DNA of 64,000 nt, taken from contig CM028381.1 of assembly GCA_013146195.2 (NCBI GenBank), forward strand, positions 53,320,099 through 53,384,098, given 5' to 3'. Below are positions 33,395-45,460 of the stretch, one piece after another; within the stretch, counting starts at the first letter, position 1; each line of letters starts with the position of its first letter. The stretch comes from Codonopsis lanceolata. Lineage: Eukaryota > Streptophyta > Magnoliopsida > Asterales > Campanulaceae. Both the position numbers and the translations under genes were made by a program. The notes below the pieces were generated by a model. The model saw nothing but the letters and a program-made list of their open reading frames with translations. It did no database searches and was not told where the DNA came from.

Positions 33395-36300
33395 CCCCTC
33401 ACACAAGATGAAAGTGGGAAGAAGTTAACTACTTTCAGCTTGTTTAATAAGAAACGATGAGAGACTTTACCAAGAGATTTGGTAAAAATATCTGCAAGCT
33501 GAAATTTCGATGGGATATACTGTGGCTGAAGCAAGCCTTGCTGCACCTTTTCACGTACAAAGAAGCAGTCCAGTTCAATGTGTTTGGTCCGAGCATGATA
33601 TACAGGGTTGGAGGCAATCGCAATAGCTGCAGAGCTATCACAATAAACAGGAACAGGAAGATCAACCTTGACCTGCAGATCTCGAAGTAAAGCATGAATC
33701 CAAATTACTTAGTAGCTAATGCCACTACTGCTTGGTGAGGACCTAGCTATGTCGATTGCTTTTGGAAAGCCAAGATATCATTGAATTCCCTAAGAACAGA
33801 CAATAACAGAACAGACTTCTGTCATTGGGATCACACCCGATCCTTGTCACAATAAGGCGTGAGCTTGAGATCATTCTTTGAGGAAAGAAAAATCCCTTGA
33901 CCAGGACATGCCTTTATGTATCTAAGGACCCTAAACAAAGCATGAAGATGAACAGTGGTGGGAGAGTGTACAAATTGGCTTAAAACATGAGCTGCAAACG
34001 CCACATCCGGCCGTGTGACTGTCAAATACAAAAGTTTGCCCACCAATTGTCTGTATAGAGAAGGATCCTGTAAAGGTACCCCAACAGTTGCTAATAGCTT
34101 TTCATTAGGGTCTAAAGGAATAGTTAATGGTTTGGCATTGGTAAGGTTGGCAGAGGCTATCAAATCCAATGCATATTTCCTTTGACTAAGGTGAAAACCT
34201 TGTGATGATCTAGTAACTTCAATACCCAAATAATATTTAATCAGACCAAGATTTTTGATACTGAATTTTGCATCCAAGAAAGTTTTCAATTTCTCAATAG
34301 CTTCCACATTCGTACCGGTGACTATAATGTCGTCCACATATACCAAAGCAACTGTGAAAGAAGTAGTTGTAGCAAGAGTAAACATGGAATAGTCAGCATG
34401 AGATTGGGTATAACCAAGCTGCAAGAGAGCTTCTGTTAATTTGGCGAACCATTGTCTGGAGGCCTGCTTCAAACCATAAAGGGATTTTTGTAGTTTGCAA
34501 ACTAAATGGGGGTCTGTAGCTTGAGAATGCCCTTGGGGAATAGACATATACACCTCCTCCTGTAGATCTCCATGAAGAAATGCGTTATTAACATCCAGTT
34601 GATGCACCTCCCACCCTTTTGCAGCAGCTATTGAGAGTAAAGATCTTACAGAAACCATTTTAGCCACAGGTGAGAAAGTCTCTTGATAATCTATACCCTC
34701 GGATTGGTTATAGCCCTTAGCTACTAACCTAGCTTTGTACCTCTCAATCGTACCATTGGCATGATACTTAATCTTGTAAACCCATTTGCAGCCTATGACT
34801 TTCTTACCGGGAGGCAAAGGGACAAGCGCAGTATGATTGTTTTCCAAAGCGATTAATTCTTTAGTCATTGCATCAACCCAATGTGTATCCTTACTAGCTT
34901 GAGTATATGAGTTAGGTTCCACATTAGAGTCAAATGCATTGATGAAATGAATATGATCAGAATCAAATTGATCATAATGAACAAATGAATTGACATTGTG
35001 TTTAGTAGCCGGATGAGAGGATGTCATGACAAAATCCTTTAGTCTAACAGATGGTATTTTGACACTTTGTGACCTCCTAAGTGGTGGATCAGGAATAGGA
35101 TCCGAGGAGAATGGGTGAAGCGAGGGACGAGTAATCGAATAAGGAAATAAACTAGAAGGGTTTGGATGGGTATCAGGTGGTGAGGTAGATGAAAGATCTG
35201 GACAGGTAGTAGGAGGTGAATTAGATGAAGGATCTGAATGGGTAGCAGGTATAGGGGAAGAAGTATGGGAATGAAAAACTGTGTTCATCAATAGGCCAAG
35301 GAGCATGATTTGGACTTAGGTTAGGGGCATTGGTGGAAGGCTGATATGTCATAGGGAAGACATTTTCATGAAAGACTACATGTCTACTCACAAAAACCTT
35401 CTTGTTGGCCAAATTGTACATAAGATATCCTTTTTGACCAATGGGATATCCTAAGAATATAGATTGAATAGCTCTTGGTTCAAATTTGTCTGAACCATGT
35501 ATGGAAGCATAACATAAACACCCAAAAGATTTTAAATGAGAGGAATCAACCTTGGTTGTAAAGAGAATTTCATGAGGGATCTGAAAATTAGTGGCACCGG
35601 TAGGAAGTTTGTTAATGAGATATGTTCTTTGCTAGCAAGCAAGTATCCCCAAAAGTGTTTGGGAAGACCACTCTGAAATCTTAATGCTCTGGCCATTTCC
35701 AGGAGTTGTCTGTGTTTTCTCTCCACAACTCCATTCTGTTGTGGAGTATAAAAACAGGATGATTGATGAAGAATGCTAAGGTTGTCAAGAAAAGGAGTCA
35801 ATTCTTGGTTAAAGAATTCTGATCCATTATCAGTCCTAATGACTTTAATGGTGGTTTGAAACTGATTATTAACATATGCATTGAAGGTTTGAAGAGTTTT
35901 AAAGACATGTTGTTTGGTAGGTAACAGGTGAGTCCAAACACACCTAGAAAAGTCATCCACAATGGTAAGAAAATACTTACATCCATTCAAAGTGGAAATC
36001 CTGTATGGACCCCAAAGATCACAATGTAGTAAGTCAAAACATTTTGTACTCTGTGAAACACTAGAAGAAAACTTGAGTTTGTGTTGTTTTGCAAGAGGAC
36101 AAATGCTCTGAAAGGAAGTACAATCTACACTGTTCTTTTCATTGAAAATAGTAGACATTTGAGGTATCTTTCTCATTGTAGACATAGAAGGATGTCCTAA
36201 TCTTCTGTGCCAGAGATTAGAAGAATAGGAACCAGAAGATTCAGCCACTTGTTCATTGAGAGTGGTTGAAGCAGAATGGAAAGGAGAAGCTTGACTCTGC

Positions 36301-37953
36301 AGAAGGAACAAGCCTCTATGCAGTTTACCAGTTGCTATGACAGTCTTCAACTGGTCCTGGAAGATACAAGTATTTTTAGTGAAAGTGACAATATGTGTGG
36401 AATGGGAAAGTACCTTGGGAATGGAAAGAAGATTGAACTTAAAACTAGGAACATATAGGACATCATGGATAACAAAGACCGAGGAAAGAGTTACGTGAAC
36501 CTTTGTGTGTTACTACGCTTGATTACCATTAGGAAGGGACAGAATAATAGGCTCAGATAATTCAACAATAGAATGCATTAGTGGAAGAGAAATGCAAATG
36601 TGGTCTGTGGCACCTGAATCAACTACCCAAGTAGTAACACTATGGATTGATGCTATAACATTTGCATAACTATCAGTGGAAACACTCATACCTGCAGAAT
36701 GCACATTTGCACTGGTAGCCATGGCAGCAAGATGATCTTCAGAAGTATCCTTGCACTTCAAAGATGTTCATAACCCGATTGAGTTGGGCCTTCAATATGT
36801 TGATCTCATCATGAGCACTTGTGCTCTCCATGATTGCTCGCACTGCATTACTTTGGCGCTCCACCAAGATTTAAATTCTCGCACCCTATTGTTATCGGGT
36901 TTGTTCTCGCTTATTCAAGGCTGGATGTCCAACAGGGAAACCATGAAGCCTATAACATTCACTTTTGGTGTGGCCTTCTTTATTACAATAGTTGCAAATT
37001 ATTCCCTTCTTGAAAGGGGTTTTGACATAAGGCTTGTTCACCGTATTTCCGAATTTCCAAAATTTCGTAACCTCTATAATTAGCTGCTGCTATCTTACTA
37101 TCACTATCATCACAAGATTTACCCATAGCTGCTAGTATCACATTATGATCAGACACATATCCAACCCTTAGTGATTCTTCCTGTTTCACCATGTAATATG
37201 CCTCTCCTATGCTAGGTAAAGGTTTCATCCTCAAGATCTGACCCCTAATGTTAGCAAAGCTATCATGCAAACCCATTAAAAATTGCATTAACTTCTTTCT
37301 CTCTGTTCTCTAGACTCCTCGTGCCTTAACAGCCTCCACAATGGCAATTATTACAAGAACAAGCCGTGATGGTGTCTAAGGCGTAACTTTCATCCCACGC
37401 CTCTTCATTTTGTGATAATAATTCTCCACGATCCCTCCATTTGTTCAAGCCTATGAAGGTCCTTTTCCAACTGAAAGGCCCTATGTCCATCTATGTTAGA
37501 ATACCTCTCCTTAAGTTCTGTCCAAACAACATAGGCTGAAGACACAAAACGCAAACTATTGCTTATATCTTCGGTGACTACATTAAAAATCCATGATATG
37601 ACCATGTCATTGGCACGAGCCCAAATTGGATATAAAACAGAATTAGGTTCTGGAATAGGAAAAGTACCATTAATCAAGGAGGATCTATTCTTAGCCGACA
37701 ATGAAATTTGCATCGATCGAGACCAAGCACTATAATTGTCTGTGCCAGTGAGTTTAGTAGAGATAAGAACAAGACCTGGATGATCATTGTTGTGGATGAA
37801 TAATGGATGCATGTTGGAATCAATCGGAATCTCCATAGAAGTCGGAATTGGATTCCTCGATGTGGTTCTGGCGTTAGATGTTGACTCTTCAATTGGAGTC
37901 CTCGCTGTAGTTCTGGCATTGGATGTTGATTGTTCTACACCTTCAGTCTCCAT
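33241..37953 (-). pseudogene. Copia copy 2 gag-pol (broken)
   Basis: Gag begins at the ATG at 37953 and is open to about 37405, then breaks repeatedly between 37450 and 36500, a stretch dense in CAG/CTG-related differences from copies 1 and 3. The protease words VVDSGATDHI survive (36513-36761). Integrase is open from 36350 to 35532 with both Asp motifs and 'NGVVERKH', then frames change near 35630 and 35290. Reverse transcriptase is open from about 35090 to 33840 and is the only one of the three copies with an intact YVDD loop (near 34335). RNase H at about 33700-33850 is shattered, including the positions where its catalytic acids should lie. The tail 'LADIFTKSLGK' is open into LTR2 and stops at 33241. 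Confidence 0.8.
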
Positions 37954-38118
37954 GGAAATCTTCAATCAAGTCCGCCCAAAAAAAAACGTAAACTAATCAC
38001 CAAATCGAAACGAGATTTGCCGCGAAATCTCACAGAAATTGAGGTTGAATCGAACAAAAATTCGCAGAAATTTAGATCCAAGAAACTGATAAAGTTTGGA
38101 TCGAATGCTCTGATACCA

Positions 38119-38540
38119 TATTGAATTTGTTGAAAGAAATTTAGCTGTATGAAAAACAGTGTGCAAGGATGTTGGGAGGAACTGAACTCTGCATTATTGT
38201 TTCTCGATCGATACAAAGACAGGGAAAATAACAACCTAACAAACTGGAATGTAAACTTGGATCGCACTATTACAGAATAACCCCCCAACCTATATACAAT
38301 AACATGACTACCCCTTTAGTAGACAAACAGACTTAACAGAATGGATGGAGGCCTTAACAGAATGGAAGTCTTCACTTCCAGGTTGTTGTAATATCCGGAA
38401 CTTTAACTTCCTCCAACAACTTCAATAGATCACTGTTGATGTACCATCTTTGTACATTGTTTACTTCATTAACTTCATTAGCCTTTCCAGCAGTGGCCTT
38501 TCCAGCAGTGGTGTTGGTGTTATCACTGCTATATTCAACA
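38119..38540 (-). repeat. LTR3, shared by copies 2 and 3
   Basis: 422 bp, acting as 5' LTR of copy 2 and 3' LTR of copy 3. It carries the 15-bp duplication near 38490 as LTR1 does. Confidence 0.85.
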
Positions 38541-41500
38541 CCCCTCACACAAGATGAAAGTGGGAAGAAGTTAACTACTTTCAGCTTGTTTAATAAGAAA
38601 CGATGAGAGACTTTACCAAGAGATTTGGTAAAAATATCTGCAAGCTGAAATTTCGATGGGATATACTGGGTGAAGCAAGCCTTGCCGCACCTTTTCACGC
38701 ATAAAGAAGCGCCCAGTTCAATGTGTTTGGTCCGAGCATGATATACGTGGTTGGAGGCAATCGCAATAGCCGCAGAGCTATCACAATAAACAGAACAGAA
38801 GATCAACCTTGACTGCAGATCTCGAAGTAAAGCATGAATCCAAATTACTGCAACCGATCAGTAGCTAATGCCTGTACTGCTTCACCGAGGACCTAGCTGT
38901 GATCGATTGCTTTTTGGAAAGCCAAGATATCATTGAATTCCCTAAGAAGCATAATAACTGCACAGACTTCTGTCATTGGGATCACCCGCCCCCATCGTCA
39001 CAATAAGCTGTGAGCTTGAGATCATTTGCTGAGGAAAGAAAAATCCCTTGACCAGGACATGCCTTTATGTATCTAAGGACCCTAAACAAAGCATGAAGAT
39101 GAACAGTGGTGGGAGAGTGTACAAATTGGCTTAAAACATGAGCTGCAAACGCCACATCCGGCCGTGTGACTGTCAAATACAAAAGTTTGCCCACCAATTG
39201 TCTGTATAGAGAAGGATCCTGTAAAGGTACCCCAACAGTTGCTAATAGCTTTTCATTAGGGTCTAAAGGAATAGTTAATGGTTTGGCATTGGTAAGGTTG
39301 GCAGAGGCTATCAAATCCAATGCATATTTCCTTTGACTAAGGTGAAAACCTTGTGATGATCTAGTAACTTCAATACCCAAATAATATTTAATCAGACCAA
39401 GATTTTTGATACTGAATTTTGCATCCAAGAAAGTTTTCAATTTCTCAATAGCTTCCACATTCGTACCGGTGACTATAATCTCGTCCACATATACCAAAGC
39501 AACTGTGAAAGAAGTAGTTGTAGCAAGAGTAAACATGGAATAGTCAGCATGAGATTGGGTATAACCAAGCTGCAAGAGAGCTTCTGTTAATTTGGCGAAC
39601 CATTGTCTGGAGGCCTGCTTCAAACCATAAAGGGATTTTTGTAGTTTGCAAACTAAATGGGGGTCTGTAGCTTGAGAATGCCCTTGGGGAATAGACATAT
39701 ACACCTCCTCCTGTAGATCTCCATGAAGAAATGCGTTATTAACATCCAGTTGATGCACCTCCCACCCTTTTGCAGCAGCTATTGAGAGTAAAGATCTTAC
39801 AGAAACCATTTTAGCCACAGGTGAGAAAGTCTCTTGATAATCTATACCCTCGGATTGGTTATAGCCCTTAGCTACTAACCTAGCTTTGTACCTCTCAATC
39901 GTACCATTGGCATGATACTTAATCTTGTAAACCCATTTGCAGCCTATGACTTTCTTACCAGGAGGCAAAGGGACAAGCTGCCAGGTATGATTGTTTTCCA
40001 AAGCAGTTAATTCTTTAGTCATTGCATCAACCCAATGTGTATCCTTACTAGCCTGAGTATATGAGTTAGGTTCCACATTAGAGTCAAATGCATTGATGAA
40101 ATGAATATGATCAGAATCAAATTGATCATAATGAACAAATGAATTGACATTGTGTTTAGTAGCCGGATGAGAGGATGTCATGACAAAATCCTTTAGTCTA
40201 ACAGATGGTATTTTGACACTTTGTGACCTCCTAAGTGGTGGATCAGGAATAGGATCTGGAGCTGGAACAGAATTGGGTGAAGCAGGGACAGAATCGGAAT
40301 AAGGAAATAAACTAGAAGGGTTTGGATGGGTATCAGGTGGTGAGGTAGATGAAAGATCTGGATAGGTAGTAGGAGGTGAATTAGATGAAGGATCTGAATG
40401 GGTAGCAGGTATAGGGGAAGAAGTATGGGAATGAAAAACTGGTACAGGTTCATCAATAGGCCAAGGAGCATGATTTGGACTTAGGTTAGGGGCATTGGTG
40501 GAAGGCTGATATGTCATAGGGAAGACATTTTCATGAAAGACTACATGTCTACTCACAAAAACCTTCTTGTTGGCCAAATTGTACATAAGATATCCTTTTT
40601 GACCAATGGGATATCCTAAGAATATAGATTGAATAGCTCTTGGTTCAAATTTGTCTGAACCATGTATGGAAGCATAACATAAACACCCAAAAGATTTTAA
40701 ATGAGAGGAATCAACCTTGGTTGTAAAGAGAATTTCATGAGGGATCTGAAAATTAGTGGCACTGGTAGGAAGTTTGTTAATGAGATATGTTGCTGCTAGC
40801 AAACAGTATCCCCAAAAGTGTTTGGGAAGACCACTCGAAATCTTAATGCTCGCCATTTCAGAGTTGTCTGTTTTCTCTCCACAACTCCATTCTCGTTGTG
40901 GAGTATAAAAACAGGATGATTGATGAAGAATGCTAAGGTTGTCAAGAAAAGGAGTCAATTCTTGGTTAAAGAATTCTGATCCATTATCAGTCCTAATGAC
41001 TTTAATGGTGGTTTGAAACTGATTATTAACATATGCATTGAAGGTTTGAAGAGTTTTAAAGACATGTTGTTTGGTAGGTAACAGGTGAGTCCAAACACAC
41101 CTAGAAAAGTCATCCACAATGGTAAGAAAATACTTACATCCATTCAAAGTGGAAATCCTGTATGGACCCCAAAGATCACAATGTAGTAAGTCAAAACATT
41201 TTGTACTCTGTGAAACACTAGAAGAAAACTTGAGTTTGTGTTGTTTTGCAAGAGGACAAATGCTACAGAAGGAAGTACAATCTACACTGTTCTTTTCATT
41301 GAAAATAGTAGACATTTGAGGTATCTTTCTCATTGTAGACATAGAAGGATGTCCTAATCTTCTGTGCCAGAGATTAGAAGAATAGGAACCAGAAGATTCA
41401 GCCACTTGTTCATTGAGAGTGGTTGAAGCGTAATGGAAAGGAGAAGCTTGACTCGCAAGGAACAAGCCTCTATGCGCTTTACCGCTTGCTATGACAGCTT

Positions 41501-43108
41501 CAATCGGTCCTCGAAGATACAAGTATTTTTAGTGAAAGTGACAATATGTGTGGAATGGGAAAGTACCTTGGGAATGGAAAGAAGATTGAACTTAAAACTA
41601 GGAACATATAGGACATCATGGATAACAAAGACCGAGGAAAGAGTTACAGAACCTTTGTGTGTTACTACAGCTTGATTACCATTAGGAAGGGACAGAATAA
41701 TAGGCTCAGATAATTCAACAATAGAATGCATTAGTGGAAGAGAAATGCAAATGTGGTCTGTGGCACCTGAATCAACTACCCAAGTAGTAACACTATGGAT
41801 TGATGCTATAACATTTGCATAACTATCAGTGGAAACACTCATACCTGCAGAATGCACATTTGCACTGGTAGCCATGGCAGCAAGATGATCTTCAGAAGTA
41901 TCCTTGCACTTCAGCATGTTCATAACCTGATTGAGTTGGGCCTTCAATATGTTGATCTCATCATGAGCACTGTTGTGCTCTCCATGATTGCTCTGCACCT
42001 GCATTACTTTGGCTGCTCCACCAGTATTTAAATTCTGCACCCTATTGTTATCAGGTTTGTTCTGCTTATTCAAGGCTGGATGTCCAACAGGGAAACCATG
42101 AAGCCTATAACATTCACTTTTGGTGTGGCCTTCTTTATTACAATAGTTGCAAATTATTCCCTTCTTGAAAGGGGTTTTGACATAAGGCTTGTTCACCGTA
42201 TTTCCAGAATTTCCAAAATTTCCAGAACCTCTATAATTAGCTGCTGCTATCTTACTATCACTATCATCACAAGATTTACCCATAGCTGCTAGTATCACAT
42301 TATGATCAGACACATATCCAACCCTTAGTGATTCTTCCTGTTTCACCATGTAATATGCCTCTCCTATGCTAGGTAAAGGTTTCATCCTCAAGATCTGACC
42401 CCTAATGTTAGCAAAGCTATCATGCAAACCCATTAAAAATTGCATTAACTTCTTTCTCTGTTCTCTAGACTCTTGTGCCTTAACAGCTCCACAATGGCAA
42501 TTATTACAAGAACAAGCTGTGATGGTGTCTAAGGCAGAACTTTCATCCCACAGCCTCTTCATTTTGTGATAATAATTCTCCACAGATCCCTCCATTTGTT
42601 CAAGCCTATGAAGGTCCTTTTCCAACTGAAAGGCCCTATGTCCATCTATGTTAGAATACCTCTCCTTAAGTTCTGTCCAAACAACATAGGCTGAAGACAC
42701 AAAACGCAAACTATTGCTTATATCTTCGGTGACTACATTAAAAATCCATGATATGACCATGTCATTGGCACGAGCCCAAATTGGATATAAAACAGAATTA
42801 GGTTCTGGAATAGGAAAAGTACCATTAATCAAGGAGGATTTATTCTTAGCCGACAATGAAATTTGCATCGATCGAGACCAAGCACTATAATTGTTTGTGC
42901 CAGTGAGTTTAGTAGAGATAAGAACAAGACCTGGATGATCATTGTTGTGGATGAATAATGGATGCATGTTGGAATCAATCGGAATCTCCATAGAAGTCGG
43001 AATTGGATTCCTCGATGTGGTTCTGGCGTTAGATGTTGACTCTTCAATTGGAGTCCTCGCTGTAGTTCTGGCATTGGATGTTGATTGTTCTACACCTTCA
43101 GTCTCCAT
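38372..43108 (-). pseudogene. Copia copy 3 gag-pol (least broken)
   Basis: Two long frames cover most of the polyprotein. The first (ATG at 43108 to 41489) holds gag, zinc knuckle CNYCNKEGHTKSEC near residue 320 and protease VVDSGATDHI near residue 445. The second (41522 to 38982, 846 residues) holds pre-integrase, integrase, linker and reverse transcriptase to 'LFRVLRYIKACPGQG'. They overlap by about 30 bp in different frames, at a patch (41450-41520) full of CAG/CTG-type differences. A second such patch (40835-40900) replaces the segment with the third integrase catalytic residue by unrelated residues while keeping the frame. The polymerase loop reads YVDE rather than YVDD (near 39482). RNase H at about 38830-39000 is broken in the same place as in the other copies. 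The tail reaches a stop at 38372 inside LTR3. Confidence 0.8.
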
Positions 43109-43273
43109 GGAAATCTTCAATCAAGTCCGCCCAAAAAAAAACGTAAACTAATCACCAAATCGAAACGAGATTTGCCGCGAAATCTCACAGAAATTGAGGT
43201 TGAATCGAACAAAAATTCGCAGAAATTTAGATCCAAGAAACTGATAAAGTTTGGATCGAATGCTCTGATACCA

Positions 43274-43682
43274 TATTGAATTTGTTGAAAGAAATTTAGC
43301 TGTATGAAAAACAGTGTGCAAGGATGTTGGGAGGAACTGAACTCTGCATTATTGTTTCTCGATCGATACAAAGACAGGGAAAATAACAACCTAACAAACT
43401 GGAATGTAAACTTGGATCGCACTATTACAGGAATAACCCCCCCAACCTATATACAATAACATGACTACCCCTTTAGTAGACAAACAGACTTAACAGAATG
43501 GATGGAGGCCTTAACAGAATGGAAGTCTTCACTTCCAGGTTGTTGTAATATCCGGAACTTTAATTGCCTCCAACAACTTCAATAGATCACTGTTGATGTA
43601 CCATCTTTGTACATTGTTTACTTCATTAACTTCATTAGCCTTTCCAGCAGTGGTGTTGGTGTTATCACTGCTATATTCAACA
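43274..43682 (-). repeat. LTR4 (5' LTR of copy 3) of the copia block
   Basis: 409 bp, ending TATTCAACA and followed by the target duplication GTATC. It lacks the 15-bp duplication, like LTR2. Confidence 0.85.
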
Positions 43683-43891
43683 GTATCGTCAGATTCTTTG
43701 AATCCTAACTACTGTTGATATTTCAGTAGAGTTGAGTCTTCACAAAATATGATGTCTTATATTCGATATATCGGTTCGTCAATACACATAGCAAACCAAA
43801 AGGCATTTGTTTAGTGCTGCTTGAGAAGTTGAAAATTAATAGTCTCTTCAGGTTACTTGAAGTTTTGTCTTCAATGGATTGCTATTACCTT

Positions 43892-44121
43892 TGTATAAAT
43901 TCACATAGATAGGATGAGAGAAGAGAGATACGGGCTAGCAAGGGAATAATCACTGTAAGTCTTATTACATATTGAGTGAAGAATATATGCTCATTCCAAA
44001 ATATAACATACCTTAATTATAGTCATATAATTTACGCTAATAACTGCTAATTATAGTATCCTATTCTGATTACAATATCACTACAATATTTGATAGTCAA
44101 TCATATAATTAACAGCTAATA
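43892..44121 (-). repeat. Solo LTR of copia B in unit B
   Basis: About 230 bp matching both LTRs of copia B, with the same flanks (ACCTT left, ACTTT right). It lies at the equivalent place in the 1.84-kb unit. No internal region remains, as expected after LTR-LTR recombination. Confidence 0.75.
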
Positions 44122-45460
44122 ACTTTTCTTAAACTGAATCTTACATGCCCTCACTTGAGAAAGTTGATGACTTGGGTTACGCACAGCGTGAGTTTAAGGC
44201 TGGAAATGGAATACATATCAACTATCAAGTCACTAAATGTCTCCGTCCCGGTGGCTGGTCCCCATCTTCTGTAATATTATAGCTTCTGATGAGTGGAAAA
44301 GAATTATCGTAAGGTCTGAGGGCTTTTTAGGGAGTTGCATCTACATATCAAGGTGTGTGACTGCTAGTTCTCGTACCATCTATAAAACTAATAGCATTGC
44401 TCTGAAATGCCTCTAATATATTCTACCCACTTGTTTTCTCATATATTATACTATCCTTAAAGTCTATCTCCTACCCTGAGAAAAACTCTTGAGGAATCTC
44501 CAATATAACATATCATTGACAACTTCTCATAAAAATATCTCCTGCCCGTCTTATTCCATTTTAACTTTGTTTTGTAGGTTTTTCCTAGAACAAAACTATT
44601 GTGACAACGCTTTTTTCAATTAATTTTTTTTGTCTAACATAAGTTTTTCCATGCTCTTTCGGCTATTCTTTTGGCTTTTACATTTCAATGTCCCGCTCTC
44701 TTCGCTCCATCCTCTCCATATTCCTTCTATATTTTGGATTTGACTGTTTTCTCACTACTCTCTCCAATCTTTTCTCTCTCCCCCAATTGGAAAAATCTCT
44801 GTTTGTTGGTTTTCTGTAATCATTATATGATCTTTTGTACTTTTTTTTTCCTCCAACCTTTTTCTATTTTACGATTTGTATTTTCACAAAAAAAGGAGAA
44901 AAAAGTTTCAATTGAAACCTTTTAAATGATCATAAATCATGTACATCACACATGGATTCTTCTTGTGAAATCTAAGAAAACATTGTCCTTTGCTACTATC
45001 CTCTTGGTGACTACACCTTGGATTGGCAACGACGCATAATGGGTTAGCTTGCAAAACAACATGCATCATTACTTATAGTGCTCCACATCTCTTATAGACC
45101 CAACACCACCAGAACCTTAAATTTTACTATTTACAAGCCTAAATTCAATTTTTTAAAATTTCAAATTTGATGATTGAAACCCAAACCCATATGAAGATTT
45201 GAAAAATTGATGATTTGGAAATCTAACAATATTGTATTCCACCTAAACCACCACTGTTATGGTTACAATCGCCCCCACCACCACCCCCAGCATTCCTGCA
45301 ATTTCCATCACTGGTATCACCACCACCAAGAAACATGTTCGCCTTGCCTTGCTAAAACAAAAAAATAAAATATATTTAGCTTCCATTAATATAGACTACT
45401 TTCTTTAAACACATCTCTTATAGATTCTAGCGTTCTTCTCTAAAGTCTTCCATTGTTTAT

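Larger units (their letters stand above)
27822..43682 (-). mobile_element. Tandem block of three copia elements sharing four LTRs
   Basis: Read on plus, the order is LTR1 - copy 1 - LTR2 - copy 2 - LTR3 - copy 3 - LTR4, all elements on the minus strand. Each LTR/internal boundary carries either a primer site (complement of TGGTATCAGAGC at 32975, about 38107 and 43262) or a polypurine tract. The whole 15,861-bp block is flanked by a single perfect 5-bp duplication GTATC (27817-27821 and 43683-43687), and no duplication lies at internal LTRs. Termini are TATTGAAT...TTCAACA on plus. The arrangement fits one insertion later expanded by unequal recombination between LTRs, though insertion of a multimeric cDNA or a mis-assembly are alternatives. 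The gag type (Asp-His-Pro-Gly...Leu-Thr-Gly-Thr) resembles the Ale/Retrofit group; that is an inference. Confidence 0.85.
27753..45460 (+). repeat. Tandem 1.84-kb unit B, split by the triple copia block
   Basis: The left piece 27753-27821 ends 'caagatgtatc' and the right piece resumes at 43683 as 'gtatcgtcagattc'. Dropping the inserted block and one GTATC leaves a join that matches the uninterrupted unit C near 45515 ('caagttgtatcgacat'). The right piece contains a solo LTR of copia B at 43892-44121. The unit spans about 1.84 kb without the block. Confidence 0.8.
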
